From positions 15,278 through 79,277 of the forward strand of contig JADJTR010000011.1 of NCBI GenBank assembly GCA_016711085.1: a DNA stretch of 64,000 nucleotides, read 5' to 3'. The stretch comes from Phyllobacteriaceae bacterium. GTDB taxonomy: Bacteria; Pseudomonadota; Alphaproteobacteria; Rhizobiales; Rhizobiaceae. Below, in pieces: positions 54,684 to 64,000 of this stretch. Every line of letters begins with the position of its first letter. The first letter of the stretch is position 1. Made by a program: the position numbers and the translations under genes. The notes beneath the pieces are model-generated. The model had not been told where the DNA came from, did not search any database, and saw only the letters and a list, made by a program, of their open reading frames with translations.

Positions 54684-56050
54684 TTGGGCGAAACCATCTG
54701 GCACGCCGCTTGCTGCCCTTGCTGCGGTGCAAACAAACAGCCGGAGGCTTCCGTAACCAACCGTACCGCCCGCCTTGCCCTTGCTTTTTCCGCCCTGCTC
54801 TCCTCCTCCGCGCTGACGCTGCCGGCGTTCGCCGAGGACACGATCAAGATCGGCATCCTGCATTCGCTGTCGGGTACGATGGCGATTTCGGAGACGACGC
54901 TCAAAGACGCCATGCTGATGCTCATCGAAGAGCAGAACAAAAAAGGCGGTTTGCTCGGCAAGAAGCTTGAAGCCGTCGTCGTCGACCCGGCGTCCGACTG
55001 GCCGCTGTTCGCCGAAAAGGCGCGCGAACTGATCGAGAAGGACAAGGTCTCGGCCGTCTTCGGCTGCTGGACCTCGGTCAGCCGCAAATCGGTGCTGCCG
55101 GTGTTCAAGGAACTCAATTCGCTGCTGTTCTACCCTGTCCAGTACGAGAGCGAGGAAAGCGAGCGCAATGTGTTCTACACCGGCGCGGCGCCGAACCAGC
55201 AGGCAATCCCCGCCGTCGACTATTTGATGAACGACGAAAAGGTCGAGCGCTGGGTGCTGGCCGGCACCGACTACGTCTATCCGCGCACGACCAACAAGAT
55301 CCTCGAGGCCTATCTGATCGCCAAGGGCGTCAAGCCCGACGACATCATGATCAACTACACGCCGTTCGGCCATTCCGACTGGCAGACCATCGTCGCCGAC
55401 ATCAAGAAATTCGGCTCGGCCGGCAAGAAAACCGCCGTCGTCTCCACCATCAACGGCGACGCCAACGTGCCGTTCTACAAGGAACTCGGCAATGCCGGGA
55501 TCAAGGCCGAAGACATCCCGGTTGTCGCCTTCTCGGTGGGCGAAGAAGAGCTTGCCGGTCTCGACACCGCGCCGCTGGTTGGTCATCTCGCCGCCTGGAA
55601 CTATTTCCAGTCTGCCGATGCGCCGGTCAATGCCGAGTTCATCAAGACCTGGAAAGCCTACACCAAGAACGACAAGCGCGTGACCAACGATCCGATGGAA
55701 GCCCATTACGTTGGCTTCAACATGTGGGTGAAGGCGGTGGAAAAGGCCGGTTCGGCCGAACCCGACAAGGTGATCGAAGCGCTGCCCGGCATCGAGGCGG
55801 CCAACCTAACGGGCGGCATGTCGAAAATGCTCGCCAACCACCACATCACCAAGCCGGTGTTGATCGGCGAAATCCAGGCCGACGGCCAGTTCGAAACCGT
55901 GTGGAAGACGCCGGACCTCGTGCCGGGCGACGCCTGGACCGACTTCCTGCCGGAATCCAAGGTGCTCGAGGCCGATTGGGTCGACCTCAAGTGCGGCAAC
56001 TACAACACCGAGACGAAAAGTGCCTCGGCACCACGGCCGCCGCGAATTGA
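54684..56050 (+). CDS. urtA: urea ABC transporter substrate-binding protein, 3' frameshift
   Basis: Periplasmic urea receptor. Seen: the signal sequence LALAFSALLSSSALTLPAFA, mature start EDTIKIGILHSLSGTMA, and the UrtA-specific FYPVQYESEESERNVFYTGA and PNQQAIPAVDYL. Near the end the frame is lost at about 56022; with one more A the normal end NTETKKCLGTTAAAN and TGA at 56048 results. The start is unsure: TTG at 54684 is open, but GGAGG at 54743-54747 points to a start near GTA 54753, where no start codon is present. First gene of urtABCDE. Confidence 0.92.
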
Positions 56051-56114
56051 TCGCCTGAATCGGAGCCGGGCGGCGAACTCCGCCCGGCCATTTCCTCCGC
56101 GGGAAAGACCGTCG

Positions 56115-57723
56115 ATGCGCTTCGTCGCCTTCCTTTTCGGCCTGTTCCTGCTCGCCTTCGCTCCGACGGCGCGGGCGGCCGCGCCGCGCCGCCATTATCG
56201 CCAAATTCGCCGACGCGGCAGGACTATGCGGCCATCGAGGCGGTGATCGGCGAACTCGGCGCGTCCGGGCGATCCGCTGGCGGCCGCGGCCTCAATGCAC
56301 TCAATGACGGTCGCCTGGTCCTCCGCAAGGATGACCGCGCCGTTCTCGTCGCCGAGCCGCAGGCGGCAAGGAGGCGCTCACCGACCCGGTCAATGGCGAC
56401 ATCGTCGTCGGCGATGCGGCGACCGCGACGATCGACAAGGTGAAAATCAAGAACTCGATCCGGCGCAACATCGCCACCGCCATTTCCGGCCTGACGCTGA
56501 TGGCCAAAGACCGGCCAAGTCCGGCTCGCCGCCGCCAGCACGATCTTCGCCAAGCCCGATGCGACCCAAAGCGCGGCGCTGGACGCGGCAATTGCCGGCG
56601 AAACGGATGCCGGCATCCGGCGACGGATGCAGGAGCCCGCGCGGCCATCGTCCTTGCCACCTCCAGGGACGAAGCCGGGCGCGTCGCCGCCATCAACACG
56701 ATCCTGGCGCGCGGCGACCGCGCCGCGCTGGCGTTGCTCTCCTCGCCGTCGGCAAGGTCGAGGGCAAGGCGGCGAGGCGCTCGACGCCGCGATCAGCGGC
56801 CTGCACAAGCGGCTGGCCTCTGGGACGCCGGCCAGAATATCTGGTACGGCATTTCGCTCGGCTCGGTGCTGCTGCTCGCGGCGATCGGCCTCGCCATCAC
56901 CTTCGGCGTCATGGGCGTCATCAACATGGCGCACGGCGAGATGCTAATGCTCGGCGCCTACACCACATTCGTCGTACAGGAATTGATCCGCGCGCACGCG
57001 CCCGGCTGGTTCGAATGGTCGTTGGCGTTCGCGCTGGCCTTGGCGTTCCTGGTCGCGGGCCCGCCGGGCTGACCATCGAGCGCCTCGGTCATCCGTTTCC
57101 TGTATGGCCGGCCGCTGGAAACGCTGCTCGCCACCTGGGGTGTGTCGCTGATCCTGCAGCAGGCGGTGCGCAGCGTTTTCGGCCCGACCAACCGCGAGGT
57201 CGGCAACCCGCCATGGATGACCGGCGGGTTCCAGATCGGCGAAATCGCGATCACCTGGAACCGGTTCTGGATCCTGGTCTTTCTCGCTCGCCATGTTCTC
57301 CGCGTTGTTGGCCGTTCTGAATTGCACCCGCCTTCGGCCTGCAAATGCGCGCCGTGACGCAAAACCGCCGCATGGCGGCATCGGTCGGCATCCGCACGCC
57401 ATGGGTTGATGCACTCACTTTCGCACTCGGCTCCGGTATCGCCGGCATTGCTGGCGTCGCGCTCAGCCAGATCGACAATGTCTCGCCAGACCTTGGCCAG
57501 GGCTACATCATCGACAGCTTCATGGTCGTCGTCTTCGGCGGCGTCGGCAATCTCTGGGGCACGTTGGTCGGCGCGCTGACGCTCGGCGTCGCCAACAAGT
57601 TTCTCGAGCCCTACGCCGGCGCGGTGTTCGGCAAGATCCTGGTTCTCGTCCTCATCATCCTGTTCATCCAACGCCGCCCGCGCGGCCTGTTCGCCCAGCG
57701 CGGCCGGGCGGTGGATGCAATGA
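56115..57723 (+). CDS. urtB: urea ABC transporter permease UrtB, many apparent frameshifts
   Basis: Recognisable across three frames: a signal and N-terminal periplasmic domain (MRFVAFLFGLFLLAFAPTAR; LNDGRLVLRKDD; DPVNGDIVVGDAATATIDKV), then the permease (NIWYGISLGSVLLLAAIGLA, GVMGVINMAHGEMLMLGAYT, ATWGVSLILQQAVRSVFGPT, NPPWMTGGFQIGEIAIT, LGQGYIIDSFMVVVFGGVGN) ending FAQRGRAVDA. The long N-terminal extension is normal for UrtB. At least eight indels are needed, all single bases. It should be intact in the organism. Confidence 0.85.
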
Positions 57724-58872
57724 TATTAATGCGGCTTTTCCGGCCGGGGCCGGCATTCGCGCGGTGCGTGCGACGACATTGCTCGCTTTGCCGGCCGCGT
57801 CGCCGTTCCGCTCACTCTCGCTGGCGCTGCCGGCCGGACATCCGCTGGCGCCCTGCCCTATCTGGTGCCGCTGATCGGCAAATATCTCTGCTTTGCTGCT
57901 GGCGCTGGCGCTTGATCTGGTGTGGGGCTATTGCGGCATCCTCTCGCTCGGCCATGGCGCTTTTTCGCCCTCGGCGGCTACGCCATGGGCATGTATCTGA
58001 TGCGCCAGATCGGCGCGCGCGGCGTCTTACGGCAATCCGCTGCTGCCGGATTTCATGGTATTCCTCAACTGGAAAGACCTGCCGTGGTTCTGGTATGGCT
58101 TTGACCATTTCTGGTTTGCGGCGCTGATGGTGGTGGCGGTGCCCGGCGTGCTGGCCTTTCGTTTTCGGCTGGTTCGCCTTCAAGTCGCGCGTCACCGGCG
58201 TCTATCTGTCGATCATCACCCAGGCGCTGACCTATGCGCTGATGCTTGGCCTTCTTCCGCAACGAGACCGGTTTTGGCGGCAACAACGGCCTGACCGATT
58301 TCAAGGAAATCCTCGGCTCATTCCGTTTCCGCGCCGCGACCCGGGCGGCGCTGTTTTTGCTCCGGCGCCATCGCGCTGGCCGGCGCGCTGGTTCCTGTTT
58401 CGGCGGTCGTCTCGTCGAAATACGGCAAGCTGATGGTCGCGGTCCGCGACGCTGAAAGGCGCACCCGCTTCCTCGGCTACCGGCCCGAATATGTGAAGCT
58501 GTTCGCATTCACCGTGTCGGCCATGATGGCGGGCGTTGCCGGGGCGCTCTACGTGCCGCAGGTCGGCATCATCAACCCGGGTGAGTTTGCGCCGGCCAAC
58601 TCGATTGAAGTGGTGATCTGGACGGCCGTTGGCGGGCGCGGGACGATTTTCGGGCCGATCGCCGGAGCGCTGCTGGTCAACGGCGGGAAAAGCTGGTTCA
58701 CCGGCATCCTGCCGGAATACTGGCTGTTCGCGCTCGGCGCGCTGTTCTTTCGCCACCACCTTCCTGCCCAAGGGGTTGGCCGGGCTTGTCCGCGCAATTC
58801 AGGCGGCCGGCGCTGCGCCGCTCCTGTCCGCACGCAAGGCGCGGCCCAGCACAACCGGATGCGGCGGAGTAA
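57720..58872 (+). CDS. urtC: urea ABC transporter permease UrtC, many apparent frameshifts
   Basis: Fragments in three frames: LLALALDLVWGYCGILSLGH, GGYAMGMYLMRQIGARG, FFRNETGFGGNNGLTDFKEI, GKLMVAVRDAERRTRFLGYR, LYVPQVGIINPGEFAPANSI and EVVIWTAVGGRGTIFGPIAG are all UrtC hallmarks. The start near 57720 is not certain because of indels; the end PDAAE then TAA at 58870-58872 lies five bases before urtD. Confidence 0.85.
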
Positions 58873-58876
58873 ACCG

Positions 58877-59619
58877 ATGGCGCGCAAGGAAAGCCTCCTC
58901 TATCTCGATGATGTCTCGGTCGCCTTTGATGGATTCAAGGCGATCAACGACCTGTCCTTCATCCTGCAGAAAGGCGAGATGCGCGCGATCATCGGACCCA
59001 ACGGCGCGGGCAAGACCACGATGATGGACGTCATCACCGGCAAGACAAGGCCCGACAAGGGGGAGGTCTTTTTCGACGGCGACCTGGACCTGACCAAGCA
59101 TGACGAGGCCGAAATCGCCCAGAAGGGCATTGGCCGCAAATTCCAGAAGCCGACCGTGTTTGAAAGCATCACGGTCGAGGACAATCTGGTGCTGGCGCTG
59201 GCGACCGCGCAATGTTTCCGCGCGCTGTTCTGGCACGGGAAGAGCGCAAAGTGCAGCGGATTGACGAGATCTTGACCACGGTGCGCCTGACCGCGCGGCG
59301 GCATGATCTTGCCGCCAACCTCAGTCACGGCCAGAAGCAATGGCTCGAAATCGGCATGCTGCTCGCGCAGGAGCCGAAGCTGCTGTTGGTCGACGAGCCG
59401 GTGGCGGGCATGACCGACGCAGAGACGGAAGAGACGGCGAGCCTGTTGAAGGAAATCGCCAAGACGCGCTCGGTCGTTGTCGTCGAACATGACATGCATT
59501 TTGTCCGTTCGCTGGGCGTCAAGGTCACCTGCCTGCACGAAGGATCGGTGCTCTCGGAAGGCAGTCTGGATTTCGTCAGCGCCGATCCGCGCGTCATTGA
59601 AGTGTATCTGGGGAGATAG
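58877..59619 (+). CDS. urtD: urea ABC transporter ATP-binding protein UrtD, one frameshift
   Basis: About 247 codons. First frame from ATG 58877: SLLYLDDVSVAFDGFKAIND, Walker A GPNGAGKTTMMDVITGKTRP and GIGRKFQKPTVFESITVEDN. It shifts near 59225 into NLSHGQKQWLEIGMLLAQEP (ABC signature), LLLVDEPVAGMTDAETEETA (Walker B) and VVVVEHDMHFVRSLGVKVTC. Second ATPase is UrtE, two bases downstream. Confidence 0.9.
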
Positions 59620-59621
59620 CG

Positions 59622-60317
59622 ATGTTGAAAGTCGACAAGGCTGTCCTCCACTATGGCGCTGCCGAAGCGCTGCGCGGCGTGTCGCTGGATGCCAAAGACG
59701 GGCAGATCACGTGCATTCTCGGGCGCAACGGCGTCGGCAAGACCAGCCTGATCCGGGCGCTGACCGGCCAGCACGCCTGAGCGCGGGGAAAATCGCGCTT
59801 GACGGGCAGCAACTCGCCAAGGCGAAGCGGCCAGGACCGCGCGCGCGCCGGCATCGGACTGGTGCCGCAAGGCCGCGAGATTTTCCCCTGCTCACCGTGC
59901 GCGAGAACCTGGTAACCGGTTATGCGGCCCCCCCCCGGCGCCCAGCGGTCGATCCCGGCCACGTGTCCGACTTGTTCCCGATGCTGAAGACATGCTCAAC
60001 CGGCGCGGCGGGGATCTGTCGGGCGGGCAGCAACAGCAACTGGCCATCGGCCGGGCGCTGGCCATGCGGCCGGGCGTTCTCCTGCTCGACGAGCCGACCG
60101 AGGGTATCCAGCCCTCGATCATCAAGGATATCGGCCGCGCCATCCGCTTCCTGCGGGATACGCAGGGCATCGCCGTGCTGCTGGTGGAGCAATATCTCGA
60201 TTTCTGCCGCGAGCTGGCCGATGATGTCTACATCATGGATCGCGGCCCGAGATCGTCCATCAGCGGCGATGCGGAAGCCTCGACCGGCCGGAAGTGCGCC
60301 GGCACCTGACGGTGTGA
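59622..60317 (+). CDS. urtE: urea ABC transporter ATP-binding protein UrtE, several frameshifts
   Basis: Pieces in three frames: MLKVDKAVLHYGAAEALRGV, Walker A CILGRNGVGKTSLIRALTG, then GIGLVPQGREIF, LNRRGGDLSGGQQQQLAIGR, LLLDEPTEGIQPSIIKDIGR and VLLVEQYLDFCRELADDVYI. The end RRHLTV with TGA at 60315 fits the family. About five single-base indels are needed to join them. Confidence 0.88.
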
Positions 60318-60439
60318 CAGGTTTACGCCTCGACGACCATCCCGAAATTATTTCGCGCCGCCATCTTGAGGATGCTCTATTCGCCACGACACAATGGCGC
60401 CGGCGAAGCGCAGGCCTTCAAATGAGGATTTTCCACGCC

Positions 60440-61641
60440 ATGACAAGCCGTACCTTTGCTCTTTCCGCCGCGCTTTGCGCCGCAATGTCGGGCGTCGCGC
60501 CGCAGGCTTCGCCTTCGAGACAACGGCGGCGCTCGACCGGCTGAAGGCGATGGTCACCGAACAGGGCTTCGACATGGCGTGGACGGCGGCGACGCCGCAG
60601 GACGATGACATCGTGCTCGATTCATGTCGTCCGCGCTGCCGCCGATCCGGAGACGCGTGTTGGGGGATAGGCCAGATCACGCTCACGGATGTCACGGAAG
60701 AGGACGATGATGTCATTCGCATCGGTTCGATGTCGTTGCCGAGTTTCGAAACAACCTCGCCTGACGGCAGCCATCTCGCCATCACCGAAATCATCGCCGA
60801 AGGCATCGACCCCTCGCCGGACCGGCGACGACCGATGGCGAACTGACCGGGCTCGGCATCTGCGAGAAGGCATGTCGGTCGGCAAGTTGGAGATCGACAA
60901 GGCCGGGGCAAAATTTGGCGACGATGAGGGATTTCGGCATGACCGCGACCGCACCGACACGGGCGGGCTGACCTTCGAGGGGGCGTCGACACGCTGTCGA
61001 TCGATATGACCCAATCGCCCGGACCAGAGACCGAGGACATGATGGCGGCGTTCGCCGCAACACGCTGTCGGGCGGCGTGACGCTGTCTGGCGGGTGGGAT
61101 CCGGTATCCCGGCAAGACGACGCTGGACGACTACTCCTTCCACCGTCGACGACGCCGGCACGCTCGGCCTGACGCTTGATCTCTCCGGCTACGCTCGCCA
61201 TCGCCAAGCAACTGCGCGACGCCAGCGCAGAAGATGAACGCGCCCGGCTGACCGACGAGCAGAAATCGGCGCAGGGCCGGCGCTTCTCGGCATGTTGCAG
61301 GGCTGACCTTCGCGTCGGCCACCATCCGCTTCGACGATGACGGTTTGACGCAGAAGGCGCCCGACTATGCCGGCAAGCAGCAGGGCATGACCGCCGTCGA
61401 CGCCGCCAACCAGAGACCAAGGCGGTTTAGTGCCGTTCATGCTGGCGCAATTGTAGAACCCGGAATTCACCGCGCAGGTCTCCGGCCGCCGTCAACGCCT
61501 TCATCGACAATCCGGAAATCGATCGAGATCGCGGCCAAACCGGCGAGCCCCCCACCCTTCGCCATGCCGATGGCGGCCCGGCAAGGCGACCCCAAGGCGC
61601 CGATCACGACGCCCGGCGTGACGGTGAAGGCGAACGAATAG
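60440..61641 (+). CDS. secreted protein of unknown function, many apparent frameshifts
   Basis: Starts MTSRTFALSAALCAAMSGVA, a signal peptide, then runs in shifting frames: ALDRLKAMVTEQGFDMAWTA, IGSMSLPSFETTSPDGSHLA, MSVGKLEIDKAGAKFGDDEG, SGGVTLSGGW, DDAGTLGLTLDLSGY, SATIRFDDDGLTQKA, QGMTAVDAANQ and a C-terminus GVTVKANE. The alternating amphipathic strands suggest a beta-rich periplasmic protein; DUF2125-like proteins are a possible family. About 400 residues. It follows urtE on the same strand but need not be functionally linked. Confidence 0.55.
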
Positions 61642-61786
61642 GCGCGACATACATCGCCACGTTCCCTCCCCTTCCGAGGATGGTGTCGCCCTGAGCATTG
61701 CAAAAGTGCGGCAGGCTGCACGGAACTTGCTTGCCCCTCCGGCCGCTTCGCGGCCACCTCCCCCTTTCAGGTGGGGTAATCGCCGG

Positions 61787-63574
61787 TCAGCCTTCTTCGG
61801 CTCCCAGCACGCGCAAGCCCAGTTCGCGCAGCTGCACCGGCGTGGCGTGGCCGGGCGCGCCGGCATCAACAAATCCCTGGGCTGCTGGTTCATCAGGAAC
61901 AGGGCGATGTCTGGCCGCAGGTTCTTCGCGCCACCGGTCAGCATGACGACGCGGTCGATGCCGGCGGCCATGCCGCCCATGAGGCGGCGCGCCATACTGG
62001 AAAGGCGCGATAGAGGCCGCCGAAGCGCTCTTCGACGTCCGACGCCGACAGATTAAACCTTCTCGAAGGCCTTGACCATCAGTTCAGGGCGATGGTTGCG
62101 CAGGCCGCGAAATCTCGAAGCCGTTGCAGACGAGATCGTACTGGAAGGCTTTCAGCGCCAGCAGGTCATGATTAACGCCTCCAGCCCGCCCTGCGCGGCA
62201 TGGAGAACGGGTTGTGAGCGAAGTCGATCTTCTTCTCGTCCTCGTTCCATTCGTAGGAACAGAAATCGATGATCCGGGCCAGTTCGAAGCGCGTCGCGAT
62301 CGAGCGATTCCATCTCCTCGCCGGCGCGCGTCGCAGGCATCGCCGGCAGATCGGTAGTACTTCGTCGGGTCGCCGGCGACGAAGCAGGCGTCGCCATCGC
62401 GGAAGGTCAAGTTGCGTGCGGATCGACTCGGTGCGCTCCTCGCCATTTTTCGCTACCGGGCCCGGCGCCTTCGAGCTTCTCGCCTTCCTTGCGCCAGAAA
62501 GTGGCCCAGCCCCGGCTGGCCTCGCCCTGCGCCAGGGCGTTCATGCGCAGTGCAGGCCCTGCTGCCGCCGCCCTTGACCAGGGAATGCCCCAGACCTCGG
62601 CCTTCGGATCGTTGGCGAGGATGCCGGCGAACACGAAGCCGAGGCGCAGGCGTCGGAGACATTGTCCATGACGATCGGGTTGCGCAGATCGGGCTTGTCG
62701 GAGCCGTAACGGCGGATCGCCTCGTCATAGGGGATGCGGGCAGAATGACCCCGTGACCGGCACTGCCCTCGGCGAATTCCTCGAACACGCCGCGCAGGAT
62801 CAGCTCCATCGTGCCGAGCAAAGATCGTCCTGGGTGACGAAGCTCATCTCGACATCGACTGGTAGAACTCGCCATAGAAGCCGGTCGGCGCGCGGGTCCT
62901 CGTCGCGGAAGCACAGCGCGATCTGGAAATAGCGGTCAGATCCGGAGACCATCAGCAGCTGCTGGCAGAGTCTGCGGCGCCTGCGGCGGCGTAAATTCGC
63001 CCGGATGCAGGCGCGACGGCACGAGAAATCGCGCGCGCCTTCCGGCGAGAGCGGTGAGGATCGGCGTCTGGAACTCGTTGAAACCAGCTCGGCCATGCGA
63101 CGGCGCATCGGGCGATGACGCGCTGGCGCGTATGATGTTCTATTGCGTGAAACAAACAAATCGAGGAAGCGATATTTAAGGCGAATGTCTTCCGGGATAA
63201 TCCGGCTCGCCAAAGACGGGCGGCAGCAATTTCCTTCGCCGCCGACAGCACACGTCCATGAAAGCGCGGGCGAACCTCGATTTCGCCAGTGATGGCGAGA
63301 TTACGGGGTTGACGGCCGCCGCACGTCCCTTGCCTTGACCTCACGCCATCTGCGGCGGATGACCCACTCGCCGCGCACCGTCTCGGCGATCTTGGAAAGC
63401 AGGGCAGATCCGGGTCGACGACGATCTGGACGATGCCATAATGGTCGCGCAGGTCAGATGAACAGCAGGCCGCCATGGTCGCGGACACAGTGGACCCAGC
63501 CGAAGGCGGACCTGGTCGAACCGACGTCCGGATTTGCGCAGGGCGGCGCAGGTGTGGCTGCGGTAAGCGTACAT
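61787..63574 (-). CDS. aspS: aspartyl-tRNA synthetase, many apparent frameshifts
   Basis: The start MYAYRSHTCAALRKS at ATG 63574 and the end LRELGLRVLGAEEG (stop 61787) bracket a gene of the right size (about 595 codons). Between them all frames contribute: DLRDHYGIVQIVVDPD, ATGEIEV-like ITGEIEVRPRFHGRVLSAAK, PEDIRLKYRFLDL, SSPEGARDF, QQLLMVSGSDRYFQIAL, CFRDEDPRADR and VEMSFVTQDD. More than ten single-base indels are needed. An aminoacyl-tRNA synthetase cannot be lost, so this measures the error rate of the sequence. Confidence 0.9.
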
Positions 63575-63751
63575 GGGAAAAGGTTCCGGACAGGGCGCAA
63601 ATCGCGCTGAAATTTCGCGCGGACCTAAGGCCATGCGAGGCGCGGGTTTTGTCAAGGATGGCGGCAAAATCGCCCCTGCCCCGCGCATTCGGTGACGCGT
63701 CGCCAGCCAGCTAAAGCGCTTAGTTCCGTCCGATTCTCTCTTCGGCACCCC

Positions 63752-64000
63752 ATGACCGCGCTACGCCCGCTCCTGCCTTGTTGCCGCCGCCATCCTGCTC
63801 GGCGGCAATGGCGTACGTCGATGCTGATCCCGATGCGCGCCGGATCGGAAGGGATTCGGCGCGACCATGATCCAACCTGCTCGGCACGGCCTAACGGGCG
63901 GCTTCCTCGTCGGCTGCACGGCGATCCAGCCGATCACGCGCGGAAGTCGGTAATATGCGCACCTTCGCCACTTTGGCCGCCATCGCGTCGACCAGCGCGC
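63752..64000 (+). CDS. MFS transporter, 5' part only
   Basis: ATG 63752 begins MTALRPLLP; correcting single-base shifts gives AAAILLGGNGV, MLIPMRAGSEGFGATMI, LLGTAYGGFLVGCTAIQP and MRTFATLAAIASTSA, the first two or three TM segments of an MFS protein (YCAX-like, with the LGxxY/GGFLxG pattern). It runs off the window. Divergent from aspS across 177 bases. Confidence 0.65.
   Translation, partial: MTALRPLLPCCRRHPARRQWRTSMLIPMRAGSEGIRRDHDPTCSARPNGRLPRRLHGDPADHARKSVICAPSPLWPPSRRPAR

Overview
The window is high-GC DNA (about 65% by eye) from an alphaproteobacterium, almost certainly order Hyphomicrobiales (Rhizobiales). The evidence is the gene content: DUF3126 beside cysE, DUF2842 beside ctaA, the order MerR-ihfA-fabH-plsX-DUF177-CBP3/bamE, nrdR-ribD-ribE-ribH-nusB, an LdtR-type MarR regulator beside an L,D-transpeptidase, a DUF6163 protein, bpt and an UrtABCDE urea transporter. 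I cannot fix the genus from sequence alone.

Layout. 0-14 kb: housekeeping genes (cysE, a small enzyme operon, rplM-rpsI, agmatinase, argC, ctaA) with an IS1595-type insertion sequence and two toxin-antitoxin loci, one of which has a dead toxin. 14-22.4 kb: a polysaccharide synthesis/export locus (GNAT acyltransferase, GumC/Wzc-like protein, Wza-like lipoprotein, GT4, polyprenyl-phosphate sugar transferase, O-antigen ligase-like polymerase), ending at tRNA-Pro(GGG) with a HicBA pair next to it. 23-28.3 kb: the conserved MerR/ihfA/fabH/plsX/DUF177/CBP3 block and divergent bamE. 28.3-31.6 kb: an accessory interval with three unrecognised membrane/secreted protein genes, followed by debris: a divergent hppA 3' end split by a 305-bp inverted-repeat element, a bamE fragment and a VapC tail. 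31.6-39.6 kb: hppA, an MFS transporter, nusB, riboflavin genes, nrdR and glyA. 39.7-46.7 kb: a probably acquired AraC/esterase pair, the L,D-transpeptidase and LdtR, a 3-hydroxyisobutyryl-CoA hydrolase and hemB. 46.9-50 kb: a TIR-domain gene with an Ala-coding minisatellite, then about 1.1 kb of intergenic repeats. 50-54.5 kb: RDD protein, bpt, a DMT transporter and parC. 54.7-64 kb: urtABCDE, a secreted protein of unknown function, aspS and the start of an MFS gene.

Sequence quality matters here. Many genes that should be essential or highly conserved (plsX, hppA, ribD, aspS) carry single-base indels, often in homopolymers, and from about 56 kb to the end indels come every 50-150 bases. I read these as assembly or consensus errors rather than pseudogenes. 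By contrast, the IS insertion with its 8-bp target duplication, the dead HigB-like toxin with several lesions, and the hppA'/bamE'/vapC' debris are true decay.

The most interesting items are the accessory interval between bamE and hppA, two 88-89 bp elements with near-identical 26-bp inverted arms but unrelated loops, a paired 15-bp operator in front of an intact RelE/HTH locus, and the TIR protein with its repeat tract.
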